A stretch of 54,416 bases of DNA from a bacterium. GTDB taxonomy: Bacteria; Campylobacterota; Campylobacteria; Campylobacterales; Sulfurovaceae. The stretch spans positions 1 to 54,416 of the forward strand of contig JAHJJU010000045.1 in the NCBI GenBank assembly GCA_018822805.1, written 5' to 3'. This document shows, piece after piece, positions 8,551-17,991 of this stretch. The translations under genes and the position numbers were made by a program. Under the pieces are notes generated by a model. It was given only the letters and a program-made list of their open reading frames with translations, did not search any database and was not told the origin of the DNA. The stretch's first letter is position 1, and every line of letters begins with the position of its first letter.

Positions 8551-9966
8551 ATGAAAAAAGATTTTATAGAGATATACAACGAGATAGAGAAGAGTAAAAA
8601 ACTCAATTTTCTAAAACAACTGCTACTAAAAGATAGTGACCTCCAAGAGCAGTTTATAGCGTTTACTGCTGATAAAAAGGGTATTCGTTTAGATACTATT
8701 ACTGCTGTGAATATTGATAAAGTAAGAGATGAACTTTGGAGTGGGCTCTCTGCAATTGATGTAGAGGAGCATCTTGGTGGTGGGTATTATGACTACTATG
8801 ATGATGAGGGGATGGGAGAGAGTATCTTAGAACCTATTTTTAACCCTTTTGTGGACAGGGCTTTAAGCTTTGCTGATAAAGCCAACTATCTTGATGCTTT
8901 TATGTCGATATTGGCTATTTATGAGTTGAATATCCTTGAAGAGCCTGAGGTTAATGATGACGAATATTTTGTTTTTGGGGAGGATATTGAGTCATTTATT
9001 CAGGAGTTTATAGATTCTTCCATAAGCTCTTTTACTTCAAAAATGGAATATAAAGTTCTATCTGTAGAGGTCGTTGACGCTTTGATAACTCTCTTTTTTG
9101 AACGATATCTAAAGTATAAAAAGAGTGCCAAGGAGGGTGAAGAGCAGTACTTTAACATCTCCTCTTTTAATCTCTTCTTTGAGCAGATAATTGATGAGGC
9201 TAAAAGTGCAAAATATCTATTGGAACAGTTGAAAGAGTGTGAACTGGATAAATGTCAAAATAGTGCCATTGTCATGCTACATTGTGCTGATATACTAGAG
9301 GAGAATGAGTTATATCTAAAAGTAGCAAATGAGTTTTTTCTTGATAGCAAAGAGGTGGCGTTAAGATTGCAAAAAAAGTATAAAGCTTTAAATGATAATA
9401 GTGAATTGGCTAGAGTCTCAAACATACTTCTTGAACAAGAACGAAATAGTGACTATGCTCTTTTTGTGATAGAAAATATAGATAAAGAGGAGTCTAAATC
9501 ACTCTATATTAAAGCTTTAGAGATTTATATAAAATCTGAACGCTCATTTGAACACTATAAACTGCTAAAAGAGTACTTTAGTGAAGATGAGAGATTAGAG
9601 TTTATTAAATATTTTAAAAGATATAATAGTCTGTTTTATATTGAACTCTTGGAAGAGGAGAAGCAGTATAAAACTATTTTAGATTTTGCTAAGAGAGATA
9701 AAAATAGCCATGATTTATATCAGATTGTTAAACCTATTATCACTATCTATCCCGATGAAGTATTTGAGCTTTTAACAGCTAGAAGTGATAAATTGGTTGA
9801 AGAGAGAGGTAGAAACTCTTATGCTAGAGCTTGTGAGTTATTGCAGTTGGCATCAATTATTCCAATGAAGAAAGAGGCTTTACACTCTTATGTTACTGAG
9901 TTGTATGGTAATAACCGAAGATTATCTGCTCTAAGAGATGAGTTGGGTAAAGCAGGGTTATTGTAG
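8551..9966 (+). CDS. Helical-repeat protein, paralogue B (unknown function)
   Basis: A 471-aa acidic helical protein paralogous to 5567-6952 along its length, with the same N-terminal KKLNFLKQLLLKDSDLQ block and an ELGKAGLL end. The ATG at 8551 is preferred over 8536 because GAGGAGA lies ahead of it. The middle has two-helix repeats (NSDYALFVIENIDKEESKSLYIKA) and is more diverged than the ends. Two copies bracketing the pRiA4b-like and CcbP-like genes suggest a tandem duplication with genes caught between. No catalytic motif is visible. Confidence 0.75.
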   Translation: MKKDFIEIYNEIEKSKKLNFLKQLLLKDSDLQEQFIAFTADKKGIRLDTITAVNIDKVRDELWSGLSAIDVEEHLGGGYYDYYDDEGMGESILEPIFNPFVDRALSFADKANYLDAFMSILAIYELNILEEPEVNDDEYFVFGEDIESFIQEFIDSSISSFTSKMEYKVLSVEVVDALITLFFERYLKYKKSAKEGEEQYFNISSFNLFFEQIIDEAKSAKYLLEQLKECELDKCQNSAIVMLHCADILEENELYLKVANEFFLDSKEVALRLQKKYKALNDNSELARVSNILLEQERNSDYALFVIENIDKEESKSLYIKALEIYIKSERSFEHYKLLKEYFSEDERLEFIKYFKRYNSLFYIELLEEEKQYKTILDFAKRDKNSHDLYQIVKPIITIYPDEVFELLTARSDKLVEERGRNSYARACELLQLASIIPMKKEALHSYVTELYGNNRRLSALRDELGKAGLL

Positions 9967-9984
9967 GCATTGGCAACTGCTGAA

Positions 9985-10569
9985 ATGGAAAATAAAACAA
10001 CAAACTACTATGAACGTAACCATAAAACCCTAATCAAAAGATACAACTTGGCAACATTAAGTTCGTTAAACCAACTCTTTAACCGATACATCAAAAAAGA
10101 ACACAAAGTCCTAGATATAGGCTTTGGTTCAGGTCGAGATTTGAACTACATTAGAAGATTGGGTGCAGAGTGTTGGGGTGTTGATGCTTGTCAAGGATTT
10201 ATAGACAATCTTGCCAAAGATACGTATTTTAAAGATAGACTCTTTTGTGCCAAACTACCCATTTTAGGCTTAGATATGGGGTTCAAATTTGATGTGCTTG
10301 TCTCTATTGCTGTCATAATGCACTTAAGCAAAGATGAGATAAAAGCATGGATTGAAGATGTAAAGAACTATTTATCCATCGGTGGACTGGTGATTGTAAG
10401 CTACTCCACCACAGCAAGAACCAACGATGAACGTTTTTTTGAAGATTTACGCCATGGAGTTGTAGAGCAGTTATTTACAGAGAATGGGTTTAGGTTGATT
10501 GATGAGATTTGTAGTTTTGATGGATTGCAGAGGGATATTGCGTGGAGAAATCAAGTATATAAACTGTAA
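9985..10569 (+). CDS. Class I SAM-dependent methyltransferase
   Basis: A protein of about 194 aa with the Rossmann-type AdoMet-binding motif I VLDIGFGSGRDLNYIRRLGA, the acidic end of strand 2 (CWGVDAC), and motif IV region FDVLVSIAVIMHL. This matches small-molecule or TehB/UbiE-type methyltransferases; the substrate cannot be told. No DNA-methyltransferase motif (DPPY or NPPY) is present, so it is not an obvious restriction-modification enzyme. The ATG at 9985 is taken; a TTG at 9970 in the same frame is possible and neither has a clear Shine-Dalgarno sequence. Confidence 0.85.
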   Translation: MENKTTNYYERNHKTLIKRYNLATLSSLNQLFNRYIKKEHKVLDIGFGSGRDLNYIRRLGAECWGVDACQGFIDNLAKDTYFKDRLFCAKLPILGLDMGFKFDVLVSIAVIMHLSKDEIKAWIEDVKNYLSIGGLVIVSYSTTARTNDERFFEDLRHGVVEQLFTENGFRLIDEICSFDGLQRDIAWRNQVYKL

Positions 10570-10612
10570 GATACGCTTAAAAAATTATAAAGTAATAGGA
10601 TATAAAATAAGT

Positions 10613-11467
10613 ATGACAAAAATAAAAACATCATTTTCAGGTCATGATAAATTTGATTGTAAAATAGATTGGATTACTAAAGGTTTAGAAGCTTATAGAG
10701 AAGATAACACTATATTTATTCTATCGAATATTGAAACAACGATTGCACAATTGGGGCTTGGGAGTAATATGGTTAAATCCCTTAGTCATTGGATGAAAGT
10801 TTTTGATTTGATTGCTGGAGATAAATTAACGGTATTGGGGCAAACTATTTTAGATAATGACCCATATTTGGAAAATAGTGATACCCTGTGGATATTACAT
10901 TGGAATTTGGTTAAACATATAGAAAAAGCCACTTTGTATAATCTATTTTTTAATAAATTTTACCCACATAAATTTTCTAAAGAAGAGCTTTTTGAGTACA
11001 TCACTTTATGGTTAAATGAAAATGATACTAAGTTATCTTCTGCGACTTTAAATGCTGATATTGATGTATTGATACGAATGTATAACAATCATCACGGTGA
11101 GAATTATAGTATGAGTATCTTATCAGAATTAAATATTATTACAAAATTATTACAAGGTAATTACTCATTAAATATTAATGCTGTTGCACCTATTTCAGAT
11201 GAACTCTTTTTATATATTTTATGTGATTATATTGAGATGCAACATGGCTTAAATGTGGCATCAATCTCTATAGATGATATTCAACGAGGTAAATTAAGTA
11301 TACAAAAAAGTTTATGTATGAGTGAACATACACTTTATAGTAAAATAGATAAACTATCAAAGCTTACAGATAATAAATTTACCTATTCAGAGACAGCAGG
11401 TATTAGACAAATTTATATAATAGAACAGATAGATAAATCAGTTATATTAGACAAGATATACGGATAA
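10613..11467 (+). CDS. DUF4007-like protein, first gene of the candidate sulfur/GHKL system
   Basis: A 284-aa protein beginning MTKIKTSFSGHDKFDCKIDWITKGLEAY. The opening (FSGH-KF with L-KG), the segment LGLGSNMVKSLSHWM, and GDKLTVLGQTILDNDPYLENSDTLWILHW agree with the DUF4007 family. I recall DUF4007 near PAPS-reductase-like and DndB-like genes. The ATG at 10613 is used because upstream in-frame starts overlap the methyltransferase gene and add non-family residues. The ATPase gene follows after 3 bases. The C-terminal part looks winged-helix-like, which could mean DNA binding; that is inference. Confidence 0.75.
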   Translation: MTKIKTSFSGHDKFDCKIDWITKGLEAYREDNTIFILSNIETTIAQLGLGSNMVKSLSHWMKVFDLIAGDKLTVLGQTILDNDPYLENSDTLWILHWNLVKHIEKATLYNLFFNKFYPHKFSKEELFEYITLWLNENDTKLSSATLNADIDVLIRMYNNHHGENYSMSILSELNIITKLLQGNYSLNINAVAPISDELFLYILCDYIEMQHGLNVASISIDDIQRGKLSIQKSLCMSEHTLYSKIDKLSKLTDNKFTYSETAGIRQIYIIEQIDKSVILDKIYG

Positions 11468-11470
11468 AGG

Positions 11471-14400
11471 ATGGCAGTGTTTTCTTATATAAATGAACTT
11501 ACTTTAAAAAATAGATTCAATAAATCAACCAATATTATACACGATAAAGAGGAGTGTAACGACTATATCATTACACAATCTACAAAAGATACATTAAGTA
11601 CTTTTTTTAAACTTGATTACCATAATTCTATAGCCCTCATTGGTTCTTTTGGTTGTGGAAAATCTTCACTCCTTTTATACATCAACACATTATTATCTCA
11701 AAATGAAAATAGTAAGCATTGTTTACAAACTCTTAAAAAAAATGATAAGCAAATATATAAACTCTATGAGCATTTTATTAAAGATAAAAATTTTCTAAAA
11801 ATCAAGATTGTAGCTGAACATGGCTCATTTAAATCTCAATTTAAAAATGCTATTTTTGAACATAATATTTTAGAGGAGACAATAGCCTATCTTAAAAAAA
11901 ATCAAACTTTTCAAATGAGTAAAATTTTAGAATTTTTTGATAAAGATTTACAAAAAAGTGATTATAGTGATGTATTGTTTTCCATAGATGAGTTTGGAAA
12001 GTTTATAGAGTATGGATTAGAGGATACTAATTCTAATGATATTTTTGATTTGCAAACTTTAGCTGAGTATATTAATAAAAAAAATAATTATAAATTAATT
12101 ATCTCTTTGCATAAAGCATTCAGTGAATATACAAATAATTTTATAGAAATGACCTATACCGATTGGGATAAAATACAAGGAAGATTTGAAAATATTGTTT
12201 TTAAAGATGACTATTATGAAATGTTGAATATTTTTAAAGAGACCATCTCTTTAAAAAAGAGTGAACCAATAAAAAACGCACAGAAATTAATAGATTCAAT
12301 TTGTAGTGAGGCTATATTTAATGAAAATAATAATGTTGAACTGTTTGAAAAGATTGCACCAATACACCCTTTTTCTGCCATCGTAATATCTGAAATCTTT
12401 ACAAGATATTTTCAAAATCAACGCTCTATTTTTTCTTTTCTTTTTTCTACTGAACCAGATGCTTTTCAAGAATTTATTGCTAAAGAGAGAGAGAAAGTTA
12501 CGTTATATTCTTTAGCTAATCTATATGAATATGTGAGTTATTTACTTAAAGTTTATAATATTCTTTTACCCGATAGAGAAATTTGGTATAAGGCTGAACA
12601 TAGATTGCAAGATGTTAGAACAAAAATAGAAGTGAAACAAGACATTATTAAGACCATTGCCTTGATTCATACTTTTAAACTCTCTAATACTATTGTAACA
12701 GATGAAGAACATCTTGTTTTATCACTTTTAGATAGATATTTAAAAAAAGATATTAAGATAGCTATTAATGAACTTGTAGATGATAATATTTTGGTCTATC
12801 AGGAGCAAACAAAATCTTTATCACTTTTAGAAGATTCAAATATCAATATCAATAAAGAGTTAAAAAAGAGATTATTAGAGAATAAGAATATCGATTTTGA
12901 AAAGAAACTGAATGATTTTATTGTAGATAAGTTCTTAGTCGCAAAAAGATATTTTGTTCAATATGGAATGAAAAGATATTTTGAAAAAGTTTATGTTTTA
13001 AAGAGTGTATATTTAGTTGATTCTAAATATAAAATATTGTTTTCAGATGTAGATAAAGAGTTACTACAGAAAGAGAGTTTTATTTCACAAAAATCTGTTT
13101 TTATTCCTCTATTGAACTTGTCTGATTTAAAAGTATTGATTAAAAAGATGTATGTCTTAGAAGATATAAGAGAAGAGTTTTCTGCAATAATTAGTATTGA
13201 TACCAAAGAGATTATTGATAATATGATGAGCGATTACACCATCACACTTGAAAAATTACTCAATGCAAGTTACATGAATGGTTCAATCTTCTATAGAGGA
13301 GAAGAGTATTCATATAGTTCTAAAAAGTTACAAGAGATTTTGAGTGAGATTGCTACCTTATCTTATCCTGATACACCAATAATAAATAATTATACCTTTA
13401 ATCATACCATTGCACATAAAGGAGCAAGTACAATTACTATAAAAAAACTTTTTGAAGGTATGTTAGAGAGTAGTTATTTAGAGTATTTAGGAATAAAAAA
13501 ATTCCCTGCTGAAAAAGCTTTATATTTATCAGTTATTCAAAAGGCAGGTATTCATAGAAAGATAAAAGATAATCAGTATAGTTTATCTGAACCAACTGGA
13601 TTAAATTTTTCAAATATTTGGCAATACCTAGCTCAGTTATTATCTAGAAAGGTTTTATTAGATGTATTGATAAGTAAATTAGAGGAAGAACCTTATGGAT
13701 TGAATCGAGTAACAGCTCTTTTTATTATCTCTTTATTTGTACTTGTGCATAGAGAAAAAGTAAATGTTTTTAGAGATAATACTTATACGTATACATTAAC
13801 AATAGATATGTTGATGAATATGTGGAAAGCTAGTCAAAAATTTCAGTTACAAGTAATTGAACTATCTCAAAAAGAGCAGAATCTATTTAAAAATTATGTA
13901 GAGATAGCAACTGATTTTTCAGAATATACCTATTCAAAAGATAAAGTAGTTTCAATTATTAAAACTTTACATGGAAAGTTTTCTATTTTACCAAATTATG
14001 CGAAACAGACTCAAAAATTATCAAAAGAGGCAATTGCTTTAAGAAGTGCTATTATTTCCATGAAAGACCCTAAAGATGCTTTTTTTGTAAAGTTTCCTAG
14101 AGCTTTAGGGTATGAAAATATTGAGAATATTAGTGATGAAGCGTTTGTATTAAAGTTTAAAAAAGCTTTTAATGAAGTTGCTTTAGCCTATAAAAATGAG
14201 GTAGTAGAGTTTGAAAAGTATTTTTCAGAAATTTTTCATTTTGAGAGTCAATCATTTCCTTATGGCAATGGATTGTTAACATTATCAAAAAAATTAGAAA
14301 AAATTAAATCTTTAGATACGCAAACAAGAGCTTTAATTAGAAGTTTTACATTCTCTCATAGTTTCCTTGATTTTGTTAATAGTATTGCTGTTATTTTAAT

Positions 14401-14713
14401 TAATAAAAAGCTTGAAGAGTGTTATGATAATGATATTACGGTTTTAAAAGGAAAATTAAAAGATGTTTCTATGGATATGTTATCTAAATTAGAACTTGCT
14501 GATATGGTTAGTGATACAAAAGATGTGAGAAAGATATCGTTGGCTTCACTTGATTCAAATTTAAATAGAGTTATCTCCATTGATAAAAGTAAATTAGATA
14601 CAATCAATAATAAAGTTTTAGAACTAAATAAAATGATTCCAACTGAATATACAAACGATGAGAAGTTATTTTTAATTTCTCAATTATTAAATAAAGAGTT
14701 AAACAATGCGTAA
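11471..14713 (+). CDS. Large P-loop ATPase (1080 aa) of the candidate system
   Basis: Walker A is GSFGCGKS (residues 58-65) and Walker B is LFSIDEFGKF (about 171-178), so it should bind and hydrolyse ATP. The AAA/STAND-like N-terminal half is followed by a long helical region with EEPYGLNRVTALFIISLFVL and YAKQTQKLSKEAIALRSAI. I recall a similar arrangement in large ATPases next to DUF4007 and PAPS-reductase-like genes; it is also loosely like BrxC/PglY ATPases in size. It is not a DndD-type SMC, as no long coiled coil with an ABC signature is present. It overlaps the next gene by 8 bases. The coding is visibly A/T-richer than jetC. Confidence 0.8.
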   Translation: MAVFSYINELTLKNRFNKSTNIIHDKEECNDYIITQSTKDTLSTFFKLDYHNSIALIGSFGCGKSSLLLYINTLLSQNENSKHCLQTLKKNDKQIYKLYEHFIKDKNFLKIKIVAEHGSFKSQFKNAIFEHNILEETIAYLKKNQTFQMSKILEFFDKDLQKSDYSDVLFSIDEFGKFIEYGLEDTNSNDIFDLQTLAEYINKKNNYKLIISLHKAFSEYTNNFIEMTYTDWDKIQGRFENIVFKDDYYEMLNIFKETISLKKSEPIKNAQKLIDSICSEAIFNENNNVELFEKIAPIHPFSAIVISEIFTRYFQNQRSIFSFLFSTEPDAFQEFIAKEREKVTLYSLANLYEYVSYLLKVYNILLPDREIWYKAEHRLQDVRTKIEVKQDIIKTIALIHTFKLSNTIVTDEEHLVLSLLDRYLKKDIKIAINELVDDNILVYQEQTKSLSLLEDSNININKELKKRLLENKNIDFEKKLNDFIVDKFLVAKRYFVQYGMKRYFEKVYVLKSVYLVDSKYKILFSDVDKELLQKESFISQKSVFIPLLNLSDLKVLIKKMYVLEDIREEFSAIISIDTKEIIDNMMSDYTITLEKLLNASYMNGSIFYRGEEYSYSSKKLQEILSEIATLSYPDTPIINNYTFNHTIAHKGASTITIKKLFEGMLESSYLEYLGIKKFPAEKALYLSVIQKAGIHRKIKDNQYSLSEPTGLNFSNIWQYLAQLLSRKVLLDVLISKLEEEPYGLNRVTALFIISLFVLVHREKVNVFRDNTYTYTLTIDMLMNMWKASQKFQLQVIELSQKEQNLFKNYVEIATDFSEYTYSKDKVVSIIKTLHGKFSILPNYAKQTQKLSKEAIALRSAIISMKDPKDAFFVKFPRALGYENIENISDEAFVLKFKKAFNEVALAYKNEVVEFEKYFSEIFHFESQSFPYGNGLLTLSKKLEKIKSLDTQTRALIRSFTFSHSFLDFVNSIAVILINKKLEECYDNDITVLKGKLKDVSMDMLSKLELADMVSDTKDVRKISLASLDSNLNRVISIDKSKLDTINNKVLELNKMIPTEYTNDEKLFLISQLLNKELNNA

Positions 14714-15560
14714 AGAACTACATGTTATTTCTATTTCAGGGGGTAAAGATAGTGCTGCCCTTGCTATTTATCTAAAAGAAAAATATCCTGACAGGGAGTT
14801 CAAGTATCTCTTTTTTGATACACAGGAAGAGTTACAAGATACTTATGACTACTTGAATAAATTACAATCTATTTTGGGTATAAAAGTTGAGTACAAGTTC
14901 CCTGAAAAGTCTTTTAAAGAGCTTCTTTTGGAACATAACGATTATCTTCCCTCACCGATGGAGCGATGGTGTACAAGGAAGATGAAGCTTGAAACTTTTT
15001 TAAATACCATGCAAGAGTTTAAAGAATATACCATCTATAATTATGTAGGTATAAGGGCTGATGAAAACAGAGAGGGATTGATTCCTACTGATGAACATAT
15101 TATTACTGTTATGCCTTTTAAAGATGATGGAATTACACTGAATGATGTAAAAAGAATTTTACACAATGCAGGGGTAGGATTACCTGCTTATTATGATGTG
15201 GTGTATGATGAAGAGTATGATATAGAGTATTTTAGAAGTCGTTCTGGTTGTTACTTTTGTTTCTTTATGCGACAAATAGAGTGGGTGTGGTTATGGGAAA
15301 AACACCCTGATGAATATAAAAAAGCAATGGAGTTTGAAAAATCTGGTTACTCTTGGATAAAAGATATGCCACTATCAGAACTTATTCAACCTGAAAATAT
15401 AGATCGAATAAAAAAGTCATACAAAAGAATGGAAGAGCAGAGGAAAAAGCAACCAATCAAAAACGGTACGATGATGGAAGAGATGGATTTTATCTCAGAG
15501 CATGATAAAATGCTAGATGAGGTTGAGAAAGATAAGCTTTGTACGATGTGTACTTTGTAG
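14706..15560 (+). CDS. PAPS-reductase-family (DndC/SspD-like) PP-loop protein
   Basis: A 284-aa member of the PP-loop ATP pyrophosphatase superfamily. The nucleotide loop SGGKDS is at residues 11-16. Cysteines that could hold an Fe-S cluster or carry sulfur are C89 (RWCTRK), C182 and C185 (SGCYFC), plus a C-terminal CTMC pair (C279, C282). In DndC and SspD this fold activates DNA with ATP and uses an Fe-S cluster in backbone phosphorothioation. Assimilatory CysH is less likely because the genes around it are not sulfate-assimilation genes. It overlaps the ATPase gene and is 12 bases ahead of the DndB-like gene. Confidence 0.85.
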   Translation: MRKELHVISISGGKDSAALAIYLKEKYPDREFKYLFFDTQEELQDTYDYLNKLQSILGIKVEYKFPEKSFKELLLEHNDYLPSPMERWCTRKMKLETFLNTMQEFKEYTIYNYVGIRADENREGLIPTDEHIITVMPFKDDGITLNDVKRILHNAGVGLPAYYDVVYDEEYDIEYFRSRSGCYFCFFMRQIEWVWLWEKHPDEYKKAMEFEKSGYSWIKDMPLSELIQPENIDRIKKSYKRMEEQRKKQPIKNGTMMEEMDFISEHDKMLDEVEKDKLCTMCTL

Positions 15561-15572
15561 GAGAAGTAGTTT

Positions 15573-16847
15573 ATGGCTAATTTAGAATTAAAGGTTTTAT
15601 CTAAACGAGAAGAGACTAATAACGGTAATACTAGTATTTGTTATATATGTGAAGGAACTTTAGAGAATTATATAAAATCAATTCCTGATAGATATAGAGA
15701 GTATGATATTCAAAGAGGTATTGTTAAAAACAATGTTTACTTAGAAAGGTTGACAACAACAATTTTAGAAAAAAAACATATTCCCTCTATAGTATTAGTT
15801 TCTATGCAACCTTTAGAAGATATTGATAAAGCGTTGATTCTTCAAGAATATAAAATTTTAGATGGATTACAACGAAGTTATCGAATGAAACTAGTTTATA
15901 ATGCGTATCAGTTATATTTAGAAAAAATTGATAAAGGTTCAAAAGAAGAGATAGAAAATAAAACAAAATTTAAACTATCACAAGAATTAAAAAATGAATT
16001 AAAAGAGAAAGCAACAGATATATCTTATTTTTGGACGATTTTGGATTTTTATAGAGATAGAGATGTAGATAGAAATGTTTTCCAAGATTTTATTCAATGG
16101 TTTGAAGTATGGGATAACTTAGATAAAAATGAACAAATCAATAAAATGTTACTTTTAAATGCTGGACACAAATCTATGGATATGAAACACCAGCTAGAGT
16201 TACTTTTTTTAAATATTATTTCAGATGACTATTTAAAAAATTTTATTCGTTCAAAAGATATAAATGCAACCTATTTTTATAAAAATAAAAATAAAGGTGA
16301 TTTACATCTAGCACACACCATATCTGCATTGATTGCTTTTGATAAATGCGAACCTATATTATTGAATCAAAAATTTTTGCAAGAACTACATGAAAATATT
16401 GATGTTGAACTCGAACAAGTTAAAGTTTTTTTCATGGATAATAATTTAGAAAAATTTATAAATTTTTCTAAACAGCTAGATGAGTTAATTGATAATGAAT
16501 ATGGAAAAACTGGTTTAGAATGGATAGGAAGGGAATCTGTTTTGATTGGAATGTTTGCTGCTTTTGGAAAATATTTTAAAATAAAGTATGATAAAAATAT
16601 AGAGTCTTTAGATAATTGCTTTAGTGATATTCTTGAGATAATTAGTAATAATATCGAAAGTTTGAAAATAGATGAATTTAATATGGCTAAAGAAAATGTT
16701 AATATTGCTAAAGTGAATATTGGAGATTTATTTAAATATTCAACTTATTATTATTTTTGTCAGATACTTAAGAATAATCAAATAAATAAAGATTGGAAAA
16801 TGATTTTCAAAATTTCTAAAGGTGATATAAAAAATGAATGTAGTTGA
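15573..16847 (+). CDS. DndB-like / DGQHR-type protein
   Basis: A 424-aa protein with ILDGLQRSYRMK at residues 95-106, a variant of the DGQHR motif shared by DndB, DpdB and ParB-like proteins. The N-terminal layout (a sheet-rich first 90 residues ending in a strand directly before DG-QR) fits that group. In Dnd systems DndB is a regulator or DNA-binding component; in ParB-like proteins the domain can bind or hydrolyse CTP/ATP. The rest is helical and unrecognised. It lies between the PAPS-reductase-like and HEPN-like genes and overlaps the latter by 14 bases. Confidence 0.65.
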   Translation: MANLELKVLSKREETNNGNTSICYICEGTLENYIKSIPDRYREYDIQRGIVKNNVYLERLTTTILEKKHIPSIVLVSMQPLEDIDKALILQEYKILDGLQRSYRMKLVYNAYQLYLEKIDKGSKEEIENKTKFKLSQELKNELKEKATDISYFWTILDFYRDRDVDRNVFQDFIQWFEVWDNLDKNEQINKMLLLNAGHKSMDMKHQLELLFLNIISDDYLKNFIRSKDINATYFYKNKNKGDLHLAHTISALIAFDKCEPILLNQKFLQELHENIDVELEQVKVFFMDNNLEKFINFSKQLDELIDNEYGKTGLEWIGRESVLIGMFAAFGKYFKIKYDKNIESLDNCFSDILEIISNNIESLKIDEFNMAKENVNIAKVNIGDLFKYSTYYYFCQILKNNQINKDWKMIFKISKGDIKNECS

Positions 16848-17991
16848 AGAGATAGAAGAAAAGATAGAGAATTATCTCGAAATACAAACTTCTGAAATTC
16901 AAGATAATTTTTTAGCAGGAAATTTTGAATTAATCAAGCAAGAAATAGAGTTTAAAGTTTACATTGCTCAAAAAATTATTAATAAAGGTATAGAAATTGA
17001 TACTGATACAGTAATACTTAATTATATATCAAAAGAAGATTATCAATTATCTATAGATACTAATATAAAGTTGTCATATAAAAATAATCCTTTTTTAATT
17101 GTTGATACGAATAATTTTAATTTAGAATGTTTTAATGATGAAGAAAATAAATATTACGCTTCCTTATTAGTAGCATTAAATCAGAATTGGGATGATTTAA
17201 ATCATGATAATCAATTATGGTTTTTCATTCCACATTGTGAAGTAGATAACAATAATTTAGAGTCATTTGTTCAATTTATATTATTAATTAATGGAGAAAT
17301 TTTTCATAGTCCTATTGAAACAGAAGAAAACCAATTTCTTATTAACGATGTAAAAAATATTTTAGAATGTAATAGTAAAAAATTTAATCAATATCAAGAA
17401 AGTGCATACATATTGAGTGAATATAATCATACCAAAGATATTTTACTGAAGTACTTACTCCTTTATCATATAATTGAAAACTTTATGTATAGAAGACCTA
17501 TTGCTGAAATGGCAAATACAAAACTTACTATAAGAGATTTTAAGAATTTATATAAAAAAGTAGATTTAACCGAAGAACAAACATTAAAAGAACTTTTAAA
17601 AAAGATAAAAAATGAAAATATTACACCTACTGATATAGTGGAGCAATATTTTAATAATAAGCTTTCTAATTATAAAAGTTCTTTAACTACTCAAAATCAA
17701 ATAAATCAAATTTTTAGAAATATGACTCTACAAAATATAAATGGTTTAAACTATAGTAATGCTTCTAAACTTATTTATTATTTTAGAAATTCAATTATTC
17801 ATAATAAAGAAACAGAATTTCATATTACACATACAACTTTGAATGGCTCATTAGATTTAGTTGCTTTCTTTAAAAGTTTTTTATTACCTATTCTTGAAAA
17901 TATAATTTATTTCCTTATTTTTAAAGAAGACTCTATTATTGATTATCCTAAAAATCATCTTTTATTATATGGGGAAGATTGTGAAAACTAA
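16834..17991 (+). CDS. HEPN-like protein of the candidate system
   Basis: A 385-aa protein, unrecognised in its N-terminal half (mixed sheet with ILNYISKEDYQLSID and WFFIPHCEVDNNN). The C-terminal half is helical and carries RNSIIH at residues 318-323, which fits the R-x4-H catalytic motif of HEPN RNases, preceded by KLIYYF. HEPN domains act as toxins or RNA-cleaving effectors in many defence systems. The match is motif-based only, and many HEPN-fold proteins are not RNases. It overlaps its neighbours on both sides (14 and 11 bases), pointing to tight co-expression. Confidence 0.65.
   Translation: MNVVEEIEEKIENYLEIQTSEIQDNFLAGNFELIKQEIEFKVYIAQKIINKGIEIDTDTVILNYISKEDYQLSIDTNIKLSYKNNPFLIVDTNNFNLECFNDEENKYYASLLVALNQNWDDLNHDNQLWFFIPHCEVDNNNLESFVQFILLINGEIFHSPIETEENQFLINDVKNILECNSKKFNQYQESAYILSEYNHTKDILLKYLLLYHIIENFMYRRPIAEMANTKLTIRDFKNLYKKVDLTEEQTLKELLKKIKNENITPTDIVEQYFNNKLSNYKSSLTTQNQINQIFRNMTLQNINGLNYSNASKLIYYFRNSIIHNKETEFHITHTTLNGSLDLVAFFKSFLLPILENIIYFLIFKEDSIIDYPKNHLLLYGEDCEN

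Noticed and set aside
9985-10569. DNA methyltransferase of a restriction-modification system
   Set aside because: Only the SAM-binding motif is present. No DPPY/NPPY or PC catalytic motif and no restriction enzyme gene were found.
11471-14713. BREX system (BrxC-like ATPase with PAPS-reductase BrxP, as in type 4)
   Set aside because: No PglZ, BrxL or methylase gene is present, and the DUF4007, DndB-like and GHKL genes do not belong to BREX.
11471-14713. DndD-type SMC ATPase
   Set aside because: Walker A and B are close together in an AAA/STAND-like N-terminal half, without a long coiled coil or a C-terminal ABC signature.
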